Shown here: positions 43,437 through 51,289 of the stretch, in pieces | Position numbering within the stretch: the stretch's first letter is position 1 | Layout: each line of letters begins with the position of its first letter | NCBI GenBank assembly: GCA_964475415.1 | Contig: CAYYWZ010000023.1 | Location: forward strand, 1-51,527 | Length of the DNA stretch: 51,527 bases | Origin: CALCMJ01 sp964475415 | GTDB lineage: Bacteria > Bacteroidota > Bacteroidia > Chitinophagales > Saprospiraceae | Direction: 5' to 3' | The notes under the pieces: model-generated | Database searches by the model: none | What the model was told of the DNA's origin: nothing | Seen by the model: the letters and a program-made list of their open reading frames with translations, nothing else | Translations under genes and position numbers: made by a program

Positions 43437-43598
43437 ATGAAATCTAATAATATCCTATCTCCTAAAAAAAACATTAGCATGAAAAATAGAAAAGGATATT
43501 GCATTTGCGATCCTTATACAAATTACTTTAAGACTCTTAATGTAGTAGCGATTGCAATCTCTCAACAATTCCGTACATTGCTAATAGATAGTATATGA
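43437..43598 (+). CDS. Possible 53-aa small protein overlapping the symporter start
   Basis: ATG 43437 to TGA 43596-43598 encodes 53 residues with a basic N-terminus, a Cys pair (GYCICDPYTNYF) and a mildly hydrophobic middle (TLNVVAIAISQQ). The stop overlaps the symporter ATG as ATGA, a layout typical of translational coupling. No family is recognised. It may be a real leader gene, or a chance frame in the 42971-43594 gap. Confidence 0.3.
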   Translation: MKSNNILSPKKNISMKNRKGYCICDPYTNYFKTLNVVAIAISQQFRTLLIDSI

Positions 43599-45040
43599 AA
43601 AAAATCGCGACGATAATCGGACCTGTAGGTTATTTTGTAATCTTGTTTCTTTTTAGTCCAGCGGGACTAAGTGATGCTGGTGTAGCGATTCTAGCAACAA
43701 CTTTTTGGATAGCAGTTTGGTGGATATTCGAAGTTACAGATATTGCCGTGACAGCATTGTTGCCTATTATATTATTTCCATTATCAGACGGTCTCGGACT
43801 TAAGGAAACTACAGCCGCATATGGGCACAAATACATTTTCTTATACATGGGAGGTTTCTTTCTTGCTATTGCTATAGAAAAATGGAATTTACATAAACGT
43901 ATAGCCCTAAATATTATATCCTTTGTAGGAACTAGTATTTCTAAAATCACTCTAGGATTTATGGTAGCTACAGCATTTATGTCTATGTGGATATCTAATA
44001 CCGCTACTAGTGTTATGATGCTCCCTATAGGCCTAGCGATTATAAAGCAACTAGGAGACCATCCAGATACTGAAGAAAATGAAAACGAACTTTTTGGTAA
44101 GATGTTAATGCTAGCCATTGCATATAGTGCATCTATAGGAGGGATAGCTACACTCTTTGGGACACCGCCTAATTTGGTTTTTGCTGGAATTGTCAAAGAA
44201 CTTTATAACATAGATATAAGTTTTGCCCAGTGGCTTTCCATAGGCTTGCCTATTTCTATTGTATTACTTATAATAGCTTGGTATTATCTGACTAGTATTG
44301 CTTTTAAAATAGGGATGCAAGAATTTCCTGGCGGTGCTGAAGAGATCAAGAAGCTAAAGGATGGTCTAGGTAAAATGAGTTATGGAGAAAAAGTTGTAAG
44401 TATTATGTTCGCATTGACTGCTGTACTTTTGATTTTGAGACAGTGGTTACAGAACTATATCCCTATGTTGGATGACACGATCATAGCTATGTCTGCTGGG
44501 ATATTATTATGTATTCTTCCAGCTGGAGAAAAGGAAGAAACTATCCTAGAATGGAAAGAAGCTGTGAAAATGCCATGGGGTGTTTTGATTTTATTTGGTG
44601 GGGGGATGGCTTTAGCAGTTGGATTTACCAGTTCTGGATTAGCTTTATGGATAGGGAGTCAGTTTGAATTATTGAAGGAGTTACCTGTTTTTGTGTTGGT
44701 ATTTATATTAATCCTAAGTGTTAATTTATTGACAGAGATAACGTCTAACCTTGCTACTACAGCGATGCTTTTACCTATATTGGCACCGATCGCTATGAGT
44801 ATAGATGTACATCCATTTCTGTTGATGATTTCAGCAACTATTGCAGCATCCTGTGCTTTCATGCTTCCTGTAGCAACACCTCCTAATGCCGTTGTCTTCG
44901 GTTCTGGATTGCTAAAAATCAAAGACATGATCCATACAGGAATAATAATGAATCTCATTTCTGTTTTGTTATTGTGGGGATTTGTTTACTTTTTACTAGG
45001 TACTATTATGGGACTAGACCTTACAGTATTTCCAGGGTAG
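43595..45040 (+). CDS. DASS-family sodium:dicarboxylate/sulfate symporter (SLC13 type)
   Basis: This 481-residue inner-membrane protein has about 11-12 hydrophobic segments. The paired substrate and Na+ sites of DASS carriers are visible: ISNTATSVMMLPIGLAII near 125 and TEITSNLATTAMLLPILAPI near 385, plus GTPPNLVFAG near 190 and ATPPNAVVFGSG near 430. It probably imports di- or tricarboxylates, or sulfate, with sodium. Dicarboxylates are favoured by the SNT motifs, but sequence alone does not decide. Its ATG is embedded in the possible small gene upstream, and the DUF2237 gene follows 46 nt later. Confidence 0.94.
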   Translation: MKKIATIIGPVGYFVILFLFSPAGLSDAGVAILATTFWIAVWWIFEVTDIAVTALLPIILFPLSDGLGLKETTAAYGHKYIFLYMGGFFLAIAIEKWNLHKRIALNIISFVGTSISKITLGFMVATAFMSMWISNTATSVMMLPIGLAIIKQLGDHPDTEENENELFGKMLMLAIAYSASIGGIATLFGTPPNLVFAGIVKELYNIDISFAQWLSIGLPISIVLLIIAWYYLTSIAFKIGMQEFPGGAEEIKKLKDGLGKMSYGEKVVSIMFALTAVLLILRQWLQNYIPMLDDTIIAMSAGILLCILPAGEKEETILEWKEAVKMPWGVLILFGGGMALAVGFTSSGLALWIGSQFELLKELPVFVLVFILILSVNLLTEITSNLATTAMLLPILAPIAMSIDVHPFLLMISATIAASCAFMLPVATPPNAVVFGSGLLKIKDMIHTGIIMNLISVLLLWGFVYFLLGTIMGLDLTVFPG

Positions 45041-45086
45041 CGCTGACAATTAGGAAAGTGTAAGAATTATCCTTAGATTTAAGCAA

Positions 45087-45575
45087 ATGCCTAAACTTAT
45101 ATTTTTTAATCGTTCTAACACTAAGTATATAATCCTAATTGTAATATTAGTAAACGCTATTTTTCTATTTTCCGGATCAGTTAACTTTACAAACAAATCA
45201 TCTCATATGACTAAAAATGTTTACGGTTCTCCTATAGCCTCATGTTGCACGGATCCAGTAACGGGATTTTATAGAGATGGAAAATGTATAACAGGCCCTG
45301 ATGATCACGGAACACATATTGTCTGTGCGCAGATGACAAAAGAATTTCTTGATTTTACAAAGGGGAGAGGGAATGACCTCAGTACCCCATATCCTGCCTA
45401 TAATTTTCCTGGACTGAAAGCAGGAGACTGCTGGTGTTTGTGTATATCTAGGTGGCTAGAGGCAGTAGAAGCTGGTGTGGCGCCGCCCATTAATTTGCAA
45501 GCTACACACGAGAAGGCTTTGGAATATACTACTATAGAGCTGTTAGAACTGTATAGTTTAGAGCGCCAGAATTAG
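45087..45575 (+). CDS. DUF2237 family protein, possibly with an added membrane anchor
   Basis: Residues 41-162 are a full DUF2237 domain: MTKNVYGSPIASCCTDPVTG, GPDDHGTHIVCAQMTKEFLD, RGNDLSTPYPAYNFPGLKAG, DCWCLCISRWLEAVEAGVAP and ATHEKALEY. Several Cys and His residues suggest metal binding; the role of the family is unknown. Most members start at the MTKN position (ATG 45207). Here the frame extends 40 codons upstream with a clear membrane segment (KYIILIVILVNAIFLFSGSV). Either this copy is anchored, or the true start is 45207. It follows the symporter gene by 46 nt. Confidence 0.88.
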   Translation: MPKLIFFNRSNTKYIILIVILVNAIFLFSGSVNFTNKSSHMTKNVYGSPIASCCTDPVTGFYRDGKCITGPDDHGTHIVCAQMTKEFLDFTKGRGNDLSTPYPAYNFPGLKAGDCWCLCISRWLEAVEAGVAPPINLQATHEKALEYTTIELLELYSLERQN

Positions 45576-45719
45576 TAATAGTATAGAATTATAAGAATAA
45601 TATAGATTATATCTTTTCGGATCTGTTTAGAGTTTTTCCTTTAAATGCTTAGGCTAGAGACTTAATTTATTATAGAAAATCCTACTTTATTTTATTTCAA
45701 CAAAAAAGTTAATATTTTT

Positions 45720-45730
45720 TTGTTACCTTT
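45720..45730 (+). promoter_or_regulatory. TTGTTACCTTT motif upstream of the CHAT locus
   Basis: TTGTTACCTTT lies 62 nt before the ATG at 45792 and recurs exactly at 49852-49862, before the sigma factor gene. It includes TACCTTT, close to TAnnTTTG, so it may be a -7 variant or a site for the locus's own ECF sigma. Confidence 0.4.
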
Positions 45731-45791
45731 TTTAGAGTTAGAGTATATACCCTTGATACAATATACAAACTAACTTAAAATATACACTACG

Positions 45792-46985
45792 ATGAGTTTC
45801 TTAAAACTACTTACAAGCTTATGTATTTGCTTATTATGCTTATGCACTATTACCCTTACAGCGCAACCTTCACTTAATGTAAATCCCCCAGAAGGCCCTC
45901 TACAAAACCCAAAACCACCGGAAGATCCAGATGATGGAACTGGTCATCCAGGAGAGTATAAATGTGAATTAGATTCTATCTATATTCATGATGATATAAA
46001 TATATTTATACATGATGATGTTTCAGAAGCGCTATTTCATTTACCCACTGGAATGCCTGCATTACAAGTAGCACTATATAAGGTACCTGAAGACGCAGAT
46101 GCAACAAATCTAAATGAATTAGAACTGGTTTATCTTACAGAAGAAGTAAGTACATTCCATAATACAGGATACCAATGTGGAGATCCAGGTTTTGCGGGAG
46201 GGCCAAGTTATCAATTTTTTTATTACAATACAGTTTATTTGCCATCTAGTGAGATTTCTGCAGCCCTTAATGAATGTATTGATGAAGATGGTCCAATTAA
46301 TAATTCAATAAAGAATTTATATTTACATGTTGACCTAGTTTATGCAATTGTTTATACAGATGCAAACGGTGAATTGAACTTATATCCATTTACTGAGTAT
46401 TATAGTCATTTTAGTTGTCTTATCCCAGATGCTGACGATCAACAGTGGATAACAGAAGCTTCTATGCTAGTATCAGAAGGGTACTGCTGTAGTTCTACAG
46501 GAGAGATACAATATGAGCATGATGCTGAAGTAGGACCAGAAATAGGAGAAGATATGGACAATGATGGCATCCCTGACCATTTGGATAATTGTCCTACTGT
46601 TTTTAATCCATTGCAGGAAGATTCTGATAATGATGGAAAAGGAGATAAGTGCGATAAAAACGGTGATGATAAAGAAGGAGGGGATTATGATAAAGATGGT
46701 GATTATGATGGGGGAGATACTGAAATAGAACTGAGGAATAGTGGAAATTACAATAGATTAGATGATCTTGTTTTATCTCCAGTACCTTTTAGTGATGTAC
46801 TAAACATAAAGATATCTAACAGAGGAGAGGGAAATATAGAAATATTCTCTTTATCAGGTAAGCGTATATTTTCAGAAAATAATATTCCGAATCAAATAGA
46901 AACTTACCACTGGGATGCAGGGATATACATTATGAGAATAACTCAAGGAGGGGAAGTAGTATCTAGAAAAATTACTAAAATTTGA
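45792..46985 (+). CDS. T9SS-exported thrombospondin-type-3 repeat protein
   Basis: The 397-residue protein has a signal peptide (LTSLCICLLCLCTITLTAQP), a Pro-rich start (PPEGPLQNPKPPEDPDD) and a unique domain of about 50-245 with paired Cys residues (KCELDS, QCGDPG, YCCSS). A calcium-binding thrombospondin type 3 repeat follows (MDNDGIPDHLDNCPTVFNPL, EDSDNDGKGDKCD). An Asp/Gly/Lys linker leads to a type A T9SS sorting domain (DLVLSPVPFSDVLNIKI to SRKITKI). It should be exported to the surface. The stop overlaps the CHAT gene start (TTGA), so both are made together. The N-terminal domain is unrecognised; it could be an effector, a ligand or a structural protein. Confidence 0.88.
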   Translation: MSFLKLLTSLCICLLCLCTITLTAQPSLNVNPPEGPLQNPKPPEDPDDGTGHPGEYKCELDSIYIHDDINIFIHDDVSEALFHLPTGMPALQVALYKVPEDADATNLNELELVYLTEEVSTFHNTGYQCGDPGFAGGPSYQFFYYNTVYLPSSEISAALNECIDEDGPINNSIKNLYLHVDLVYAIVYTDANGELNLYPFTEYYSHFSCLIPDADDQQWITEASMLVSEGYCCSSTGEIQYEHDAEVGPEIGEDMDNDGIPDHLDNCPTVFNPLQEDSDNDGKGDKCDKNGDDKEGGDYDKDGDYDGGDTEIELRNSGNYNRLDDLVLSPVPFSDVLNIKISNRGEGNIEIFSLSGKRIFSENNIPNQIETYHWDAGIYIMRITQGGEVVSRKITKI

Positions 46986-49846
46986 AAATAAAATTCTGGA
47001 TAATAACTTTTCTATCGATTTGCTGTCATCACTTAGTGGGGCAGCAAATCGATTCTATAACGGTCTTAAAAGCTGATAGTTTAGTTGGGCTATCTAATAA
47101 ATTTTATACAGAAGGAGATTTCGAAAATTCAGCAAATACAAGAAAAGAAGCAATACTATTCTACAAAAATATTGGTGACTGGAAGAATGTTGTAGCTCAG
47201 TACAATTCACTATATACGATCACCATAGAAGATGAGGATTTACAGAGTGCGGAGCTTGCATTAGATTCTGCATTTTTCTACATAGGTAAGTTAGAAGATA
47301 GACCGACAGAGTACTTTTACACGCTAGGGAATTTAGGGTACGAAGAGTGGTTAAGAACTAATTATTCGCAAGCTATCAATTATTTATCAGAAGCAGTATT
47401 TGGCTTAGATAGTATAGGTACACCTTTCTATTATTACGCTAACAGTCTGCATACCTTACTTGCTTCTTGTCGTCAGAAAGGAGAGAATGTCAAAGCAATA
47501 GATCTGTGTGAGTTATATATAGATAAGCTAAGTCAGGAGGAGAATGTAGACGCTTCGAATGTAGCTAAACTCATATTCGAGAAAGGATTAAGTCAGAGGG
47601 ATAATGCATCCTATGATGAAGCGATAATAACAATGAAACAAGCCCTAGGAAAAAATAAAGAGATAGAAAATGTAAATAGTAGATTGACAAATAAGTATAG
47701 ATATAATAGATCATTAGCGAGAATATATAGGATGACAGGCCAGCTAGATTCAGCTTTATATTATATAAATTATTCTAATTCGATAAGAATAGATCAGAAA
47801 AAGCAAATAAACTATTTAAGTCATTTTTATAAGGCAAACATATTATATGATCTACATAGAAAATCAGAAGCTATTACGGAACTAGAGTCTTCAATTTCTA
47901 AATATGAATCTCGAAAAATAAAGAAAAATAAAACTAGATCTACTTTATATTCTCTTATGGGGAGAATCTATACGGATCTTGATATTAAAGATAGTTCGCA
48001 ACATTATTTGGCTATAGCATCAGACTTTCTTGCTATACCTATAGACAAAAAATTTGATTCTTATAACGACTATATAGAAAGTAGGAGTTTTAATTTAAAC
48101 AATGTAAAGACACTAAGTTGTATTGCTGATGGAGAGATGCTAAATTATAAGCTGACACAAAATAAGGAGTATAGAGAGAATGCTATTATGAGATATGAAC
48201 AAGCTTTTAATGGTACTAAATATCTGTATAAGGAGCTGAGTTCTAATTCTGCTAAGTATCAGCTCAATAATAACTTACAGTCTTATATTGGGCAGTACCT
48301 TAGCTTGCTACTAGAAATTTATAATGAAAACAATGATGATGCGCTCTTAGATAAGATTTTCCAACTGATAGAAGACAATAAGTCTATTGTTCTTAAAGAA
48401 GATATTTACAAAAGAAAAATCCTGGAGCAGTCGCAATTACCCACATCAGTATTAGAGAACGATATATCATATAGGAAGCAAATCAATGATCTAAATAGAA
48501 AAATATATAATCATAAAAGTAAATCAGAAAGTGCAGAAAAGTTATTAGCAGATTGGAAAAATGAGCTTATACAATCTAAAATAGATTACGAAAGGTTTCA
48601 GAGAGAGATGGAAAAAACATATCCAGAATTCTACAAAAGTAATTATGAGATAAGTAATATAGATCTGGAAGCTATACAGAAAGAACTTAAGTCTGATGAA
48701 TGTTACCTAAATTATTTTAATGTAAATAAAAAGTTAGTTTGTATATGGATTAGCAATACTGAAAAAGGACTCCTGATAATTGATGATAAGGAATATGTCA
48801 AAAATGATATAGTAGATTTTATTACGCAAGTAAGAACTAAACCAATAGAGGATATAGATCTTATAAGTTTCCATAAGTTTAAATCTTTAGGCTACAGCAT
48901 ATTTGAAAAACTTATTCCTACTGAAGCGAGAAAGTATAGTGAGATAATTGTAAGTCCTTATGACTTTTTATATTATCTACCTTTTGAAATTTTGTTGACT
49001 GACTCTAGTAATAGAGCAAACTCATTTAAGAGTCTATCTTATCTATTGGATCAGAGTGCTATTAGTTATGCTTTTTCTTCGGATCTATTTATTCAATCTA
49101 GAGTAAAAAGTAACTATGATAAAAGTATAGAAGTAGTGTCCTATGCTCCATTTAATTCTGAGACTTTAGTCAGTGAAGAAAGAAATATAGATGGAGAAAT
49201 ATTAGCTAACCTAGGATGTAGTGGTGATGAGTTAGGTTATATATCGAGTTATTATAAAAATAATTCATTTATAAATAGTGAAGCAACTGCGGAGGTCTTT
49301 CTTAGCAATACCGATTTTGACATTATACATCTTGCTACACACGCCAGTGTAGAAGATCAAGATGAAAATTTCAATAAGTTGTATTTTGCTAATGATTATG
49401 TCGCTTTACAAGATGTATCGGAGATGGAGTTGTCTACCTCTTTAGTTGTTCTTAGTGCCTGCAATACAGGAATGGGGAACATAAGATCAGGAGAAGGAAT
49501 GATTAATCTTGGTAGAGGTTTTAGAAGTGCAGGTGTATCTTCTATAATTACCTCATTATGGTCATTAAATGATTGTACAACTTCTCTTATTATAGATAAA
49601 TTCTACTCAAATCTCACTGATATGGGTATCTCCCAATCTCTTAGACTGGCAAAAATGACTTATTTAGCTGAGGCTAATAAGCAAAAAGCACATCCTTATT
49701 ACTGGTCAGGGCTAATATTTTCTGGTAATTCAAAGGTGTTTCAATCTTCCAAAATGAACTTAAGTAATTCATTAACAATAGGTTATGTAATTATGGGGGT
49801 GATCCTTATTGTCTTTATGTATAAAAAAACCAAAAGTATTTCTTAA
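46982..49846 (+). CDS. TPR-CHAT caspase-like protease with C-terminal membrane anchor
   Basis: The 954-residue protein starts at TTG 46982. A signal peptide (KFWIITFLSICCHHLVGQQ) precedes TPR-like helical repeats (about 30-450) and a coiled coil (about 490-555). The C-terminal CHAT domain spans about 560-905. The catalytic pair is His787 (HLATHAS) and Cys827 (VLSACNTG), followed by GEGMINLGRGFRSAG and SLWSLND, the standard CHAT signature. A membrane segment (IGYVIMGVILIVFMY) and a basic tail end the protein. The signal peptide and C-terminal helix imply a protease on the periplasmic face. CHAT proteases usually cut a partner protein on stimulus. The sigma and anti-sigma-like genes downstream suggest a target. 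Confidence 0.93.
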   Translation: MKIKFWIITFLSICCHHLVGQQIDSITVLKADSLVGLSNKFYTEGDFENSANTRKEAILFYKNIGDWKNVVAQYNSLYTITIEDEDLQSAELALDSAFFYIGKLEDRPTEYFYTLGNLGYEEWLRTNYSQAINYLSEAVFGLDSIGTPFYYYANSLHTLLASCRQKGENVKAIDLCELYIDKLSQEENVDASNVAKLIFEKGLSQRDNASYDEAIITMKQALGKNKEIENVNSRLTNKYRYNRSLARIYRMTGQLDSALYYINYSNSIRIDQKKQINYLSHFYKANILYDLHRKSEAITELESSISKYESRKIKKNKTRSTLYSLMGRIYTDLDIKDSSQHYLAIASDFLAIPIDKKFDSYNDYIESRSFNLNNVKTLSCIADGEMLNYKLTQNKEYRENAIMRYEQAFNGTKYLYKELSSNSAKYQLNNNLQSYIGQYLSLLLEIYNENNDDALLDKIFQLIEDNKSIVLKEDIYKRKILEQSQLPTSVLENDISYRKQINDLNRKIYNHKSKSESAEKLLADWKNELIQSKIDYERFQREMEKTYPEFYKSNYEISNIDLEAIQKELKSDECYLNYFNVNKKLVCIWISNTEKGLLIIDDKEYVKNDIVDFITQVRTKPIEDIDLISFHKFKSLGYSIFEKLIPTEARKYSEIIVSPYDFLYYLPFEILLTDSSNRANSFKSLSYLLDQSAISYAFSSDLFIQSRVKSNYDKSIEVVSYAPFNSETLVSEERNIDGEILANLGCSGDELGYISSYYKNNSFINSEATAEVFLSNTDFDIIHLATHASVEDQDENFNKLYFANDYVALQDVSEMELSTSLVVLSACNTGMGNIRSGEGMINLGRGFRSAGVSSIITSLWSLNDCTTSLIIDKFYSNLTDMGISQSLRLAKMTYLAEANKQKAHPYYWSGLIFSGNSKVFQSSKMNLSNSLTIGYVIMGVILIVFMYKKTKSIS

Positions 49847-49851
49847 TTCTA

Positions 49852-49862
49852 TTGTTACCTTT
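49852..49862 (+). promoter_or_regulatory. TTGTTACCTTT motif upstream of the ECF sigma gene
   Basis: An exact copy of the 11-mer at 45720-45730, 23 nt before the sigma factor ATG (49885). It could give the sigma factor its own, perhaps autoregulated, promoter. Confidence 0.4.
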
Positions 49863-49884
49863 ATAAGCATACAGGTATATACAT

Positions 49885-50469
49885 ATGAAAGCGACAATAA
49901 ACTATACAGACAATGAGCTTGTAAAATTGCTCGGATCACCAAAAGTGGTGGATCAGGACTTAGCCTTCAAAAAGTTATATTTTGACAATTTTAAGATCGT
50001 AAAATCACTAGTTCTGAAGAATAATGGAAGTGAAGATGATGCAAAAGATATATTTCAAGATGCATTAATTGTTCTTCACAGAAATGTGCGAAAAAGTGAT
50101 TTCGAACTAAGCTGTAAGATGAGTACCTACATATATTCTATTGCAAGAAATTTATGGTACAAAAAATTACGGAGTTCTAGTAAGCTAGATTCTCTGGAAG
50201 ATATCCAGAAAGAATATGTAGACCTAGATGAGAACTCGCATGAGTTTTTAGAAAAAGCAGAACGTTCTAAAATGTTGAATAATATGATAGACTTACTCAA
50301 GGGAGATTGTAAAGCCATTCTGAAATTTTATTATTACGAAAGAATGAAGATGGTAGAAATTGCAAAAGAAATGGGATACTCAAATGAGCAAGTTGCAAAG
50401 AACAAAAAGTCAAATTGTCTAAAGAAGTTAAGATCGCAAGTAATTAGTAATCCAAATTTCCAACGGTAG
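49885..50469 (+). CDS. ECF-type sigma-70 family RNA polymerase sigma factor
   Basis: This 194-residue two-domain sigma factor has sigma2 at about 20-95 (KLYFDNFKIVKSLVLKNNGS, DDAKDIFQDALIVLHRNVRK, MSTYIYSIARNLWYKKLR). The linker (LDSLEDIQKEYVDLDENSHE) leads to sigma4 at about 125-185 (LLKGDCKAILKFYYYERMKM, MVEIAKEMGYSNEQVAKNKK, CLKKLR). Regions 1.1 and 3 are absent, as in ECF factors. It lies 38 nt after the CHAT gene and 2 nt before the membrane protein that is its likely anti-sigma. Targets are unknown, but the two TTGTTACCTTT sites are candidates. Confidence 0.93.
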   Translation: MKATINYTDNELVKLLGSPKVVDQDLAFKKLYFDNFKIVKSLVLKNNGSEDDAKDIFQDALIVLHRNVRKSDFELSCKMSTYIYSIARNLWYKKLRSSSKLDSLEDIQKEYVDLDENSHEFLEKAERSKMLNNMIDLLKGDCKAILKFYYYERMKMVEIAKEMGYSNEQVAKNKKSNCLKKLRSQVISNPNFQR

Positions 50470-50471
50470 TT

Positions 50472-51227
50472 ATGAATAATTTAGAAAAATATGATCAAGA
50501 AATAGACGATGTTTTATTTGGATCAGATAATAATTCAAAAGAAATTTTACAATCCTCAGAACTACAGGATGAACTGAAGTCTGAATTAAATTTCAGAAAA
50601 AATCTAGTCGAAGATTTTGAATCCAAAGAAGTTCAAGAACTAAGAGCTAGGTTAACCGTAATTCAAGATGAGTATCTTAATGAAGAGCAGACTCAAGTGG
50701 AGGATAAGGATGAATCGGTAGGATCAAATAATTGGACTAAGATATTGGGAATAATTTTTGGTTTAGTCATATTATCTTCGATAGCTTATTATGTTTTACA
50801 ATCCACAGGAGAGGAAACGAACCAGAATTATTACGCAAGTTATTATGAACCTCTAAAGATGGAAGTTTCTGAGAGGGGAGAAGAAGATAACTTATCGTCT
50901 ATCCAAGAATTATATAATACAAAAAATTACAAACCGGCTATCAGTAAGTTGGATGAACTTATAAAGGAAGATGACAATTCTGTATGGAGAATATATCGTG
51001 GGATAAGTTTACTAGAGATCGATAAACCTGAAGCTGCACTTTCTGATTTTGAAAAAGTTAACCAGTCAAAGAGTGTTCTTTGGAATGATCAAGCAATATG
51101 GTATACAGCTATGGCTTATCTTAAAATAGGGAACACTGCTGCAGCTAAAACAGCTCTACAAAAATTAACAAGTTCTAGTGATTCAGATCACTACAAAGAT
51201 GCAATAGAATTACTTAAAGAAATTTAA
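50472..51227 (+). CDS. Single-pass membrane protein with periplasmic TPRs, candidate anti-sigma factor
   Basis: This 251-residue protein has a cytoplasmic acidic, helical N-terminus (1-88, including KYDQEIDDVLFGSDNNSKEI and LQDELKSELNFRKNLVEDFE). One membrane segment lies at about 91-109 (ILGIIFGLVILSSIAYYVL). The periplasmic part holds two or three TPR-like repeats (LYNTKNYKPAISKLDELIKE, WRIYRGISLLEIDKPEAALS, AIWYTAMAYLKIGNTAAAKT). The layout is that of membrane anti-sigma factors, and the gene lies 2 nt after the sigma gene. No zinc-binding ASD motif (HxxxCxxC) is present. The periplasmic domain would face the CHAT protease. A strong terminator follows. The anti-sigma role is inferred. Confidence 0.88.
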   Translation: MNNLEKYDQEIDDVLFGSDNNSKEILQSSELQDELKSELNFRKNLVEDFESKEVQELRARLTVIQDEYLNEEQTQVEDKDESVGSNNWTKILGIIFGLVILSSIAYYVLQSTGEETNQNYYASYYEPLKMEVSERGEEDNLSSIQELYNTKNYKPAISKLDELIKEDDNSVWRIYRGISLLEIDKPEAALSDFEKVNQSKSVLWNDQAIWYTAMAYLKIGNTAAAKTALQKLTSSSDSDHYKDAIELLKEI

Positions 51228-51251
51228 GTTTACTAACCGTTGGGGGTAATA

Positions 51252-51289
51252 AAATGCTTGAGAAATATTTCTCGAGCATTTTTTTTTGC
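51252..51289 (+). terminator. Terminator of the CHAT-sigma locus
   Basis: AAATGCTTGAGAAAT and ATTTCTCGAGCATTT form a 15-bp stem (one G-T or mismatch) followed by eight T residues. It lies 24 nt after the stop of the candidate anti-sigma gene and marks the end of the locus. Confidence 0.92.

Noticed and set aside
43630..44196. Long open frame antisense to the DASS symporter
   Set aside because: It mirrors the codon pattern of the symporter on the plus strand, has no start context or family match, and the sense gene is unambiguous. Similar antisense frames inside pnp, trkA and the BNR gene were dropped for the same reason.
45792..51227. Type III-E CRISPR (gRAMP with TPR-CHAT) system
   Set aside because: No gRAMP/Cas7-like effector, no Csx30 homologue recognised and no repeat array in the window; only the TPR-CHAT and sigma parts resemble it.
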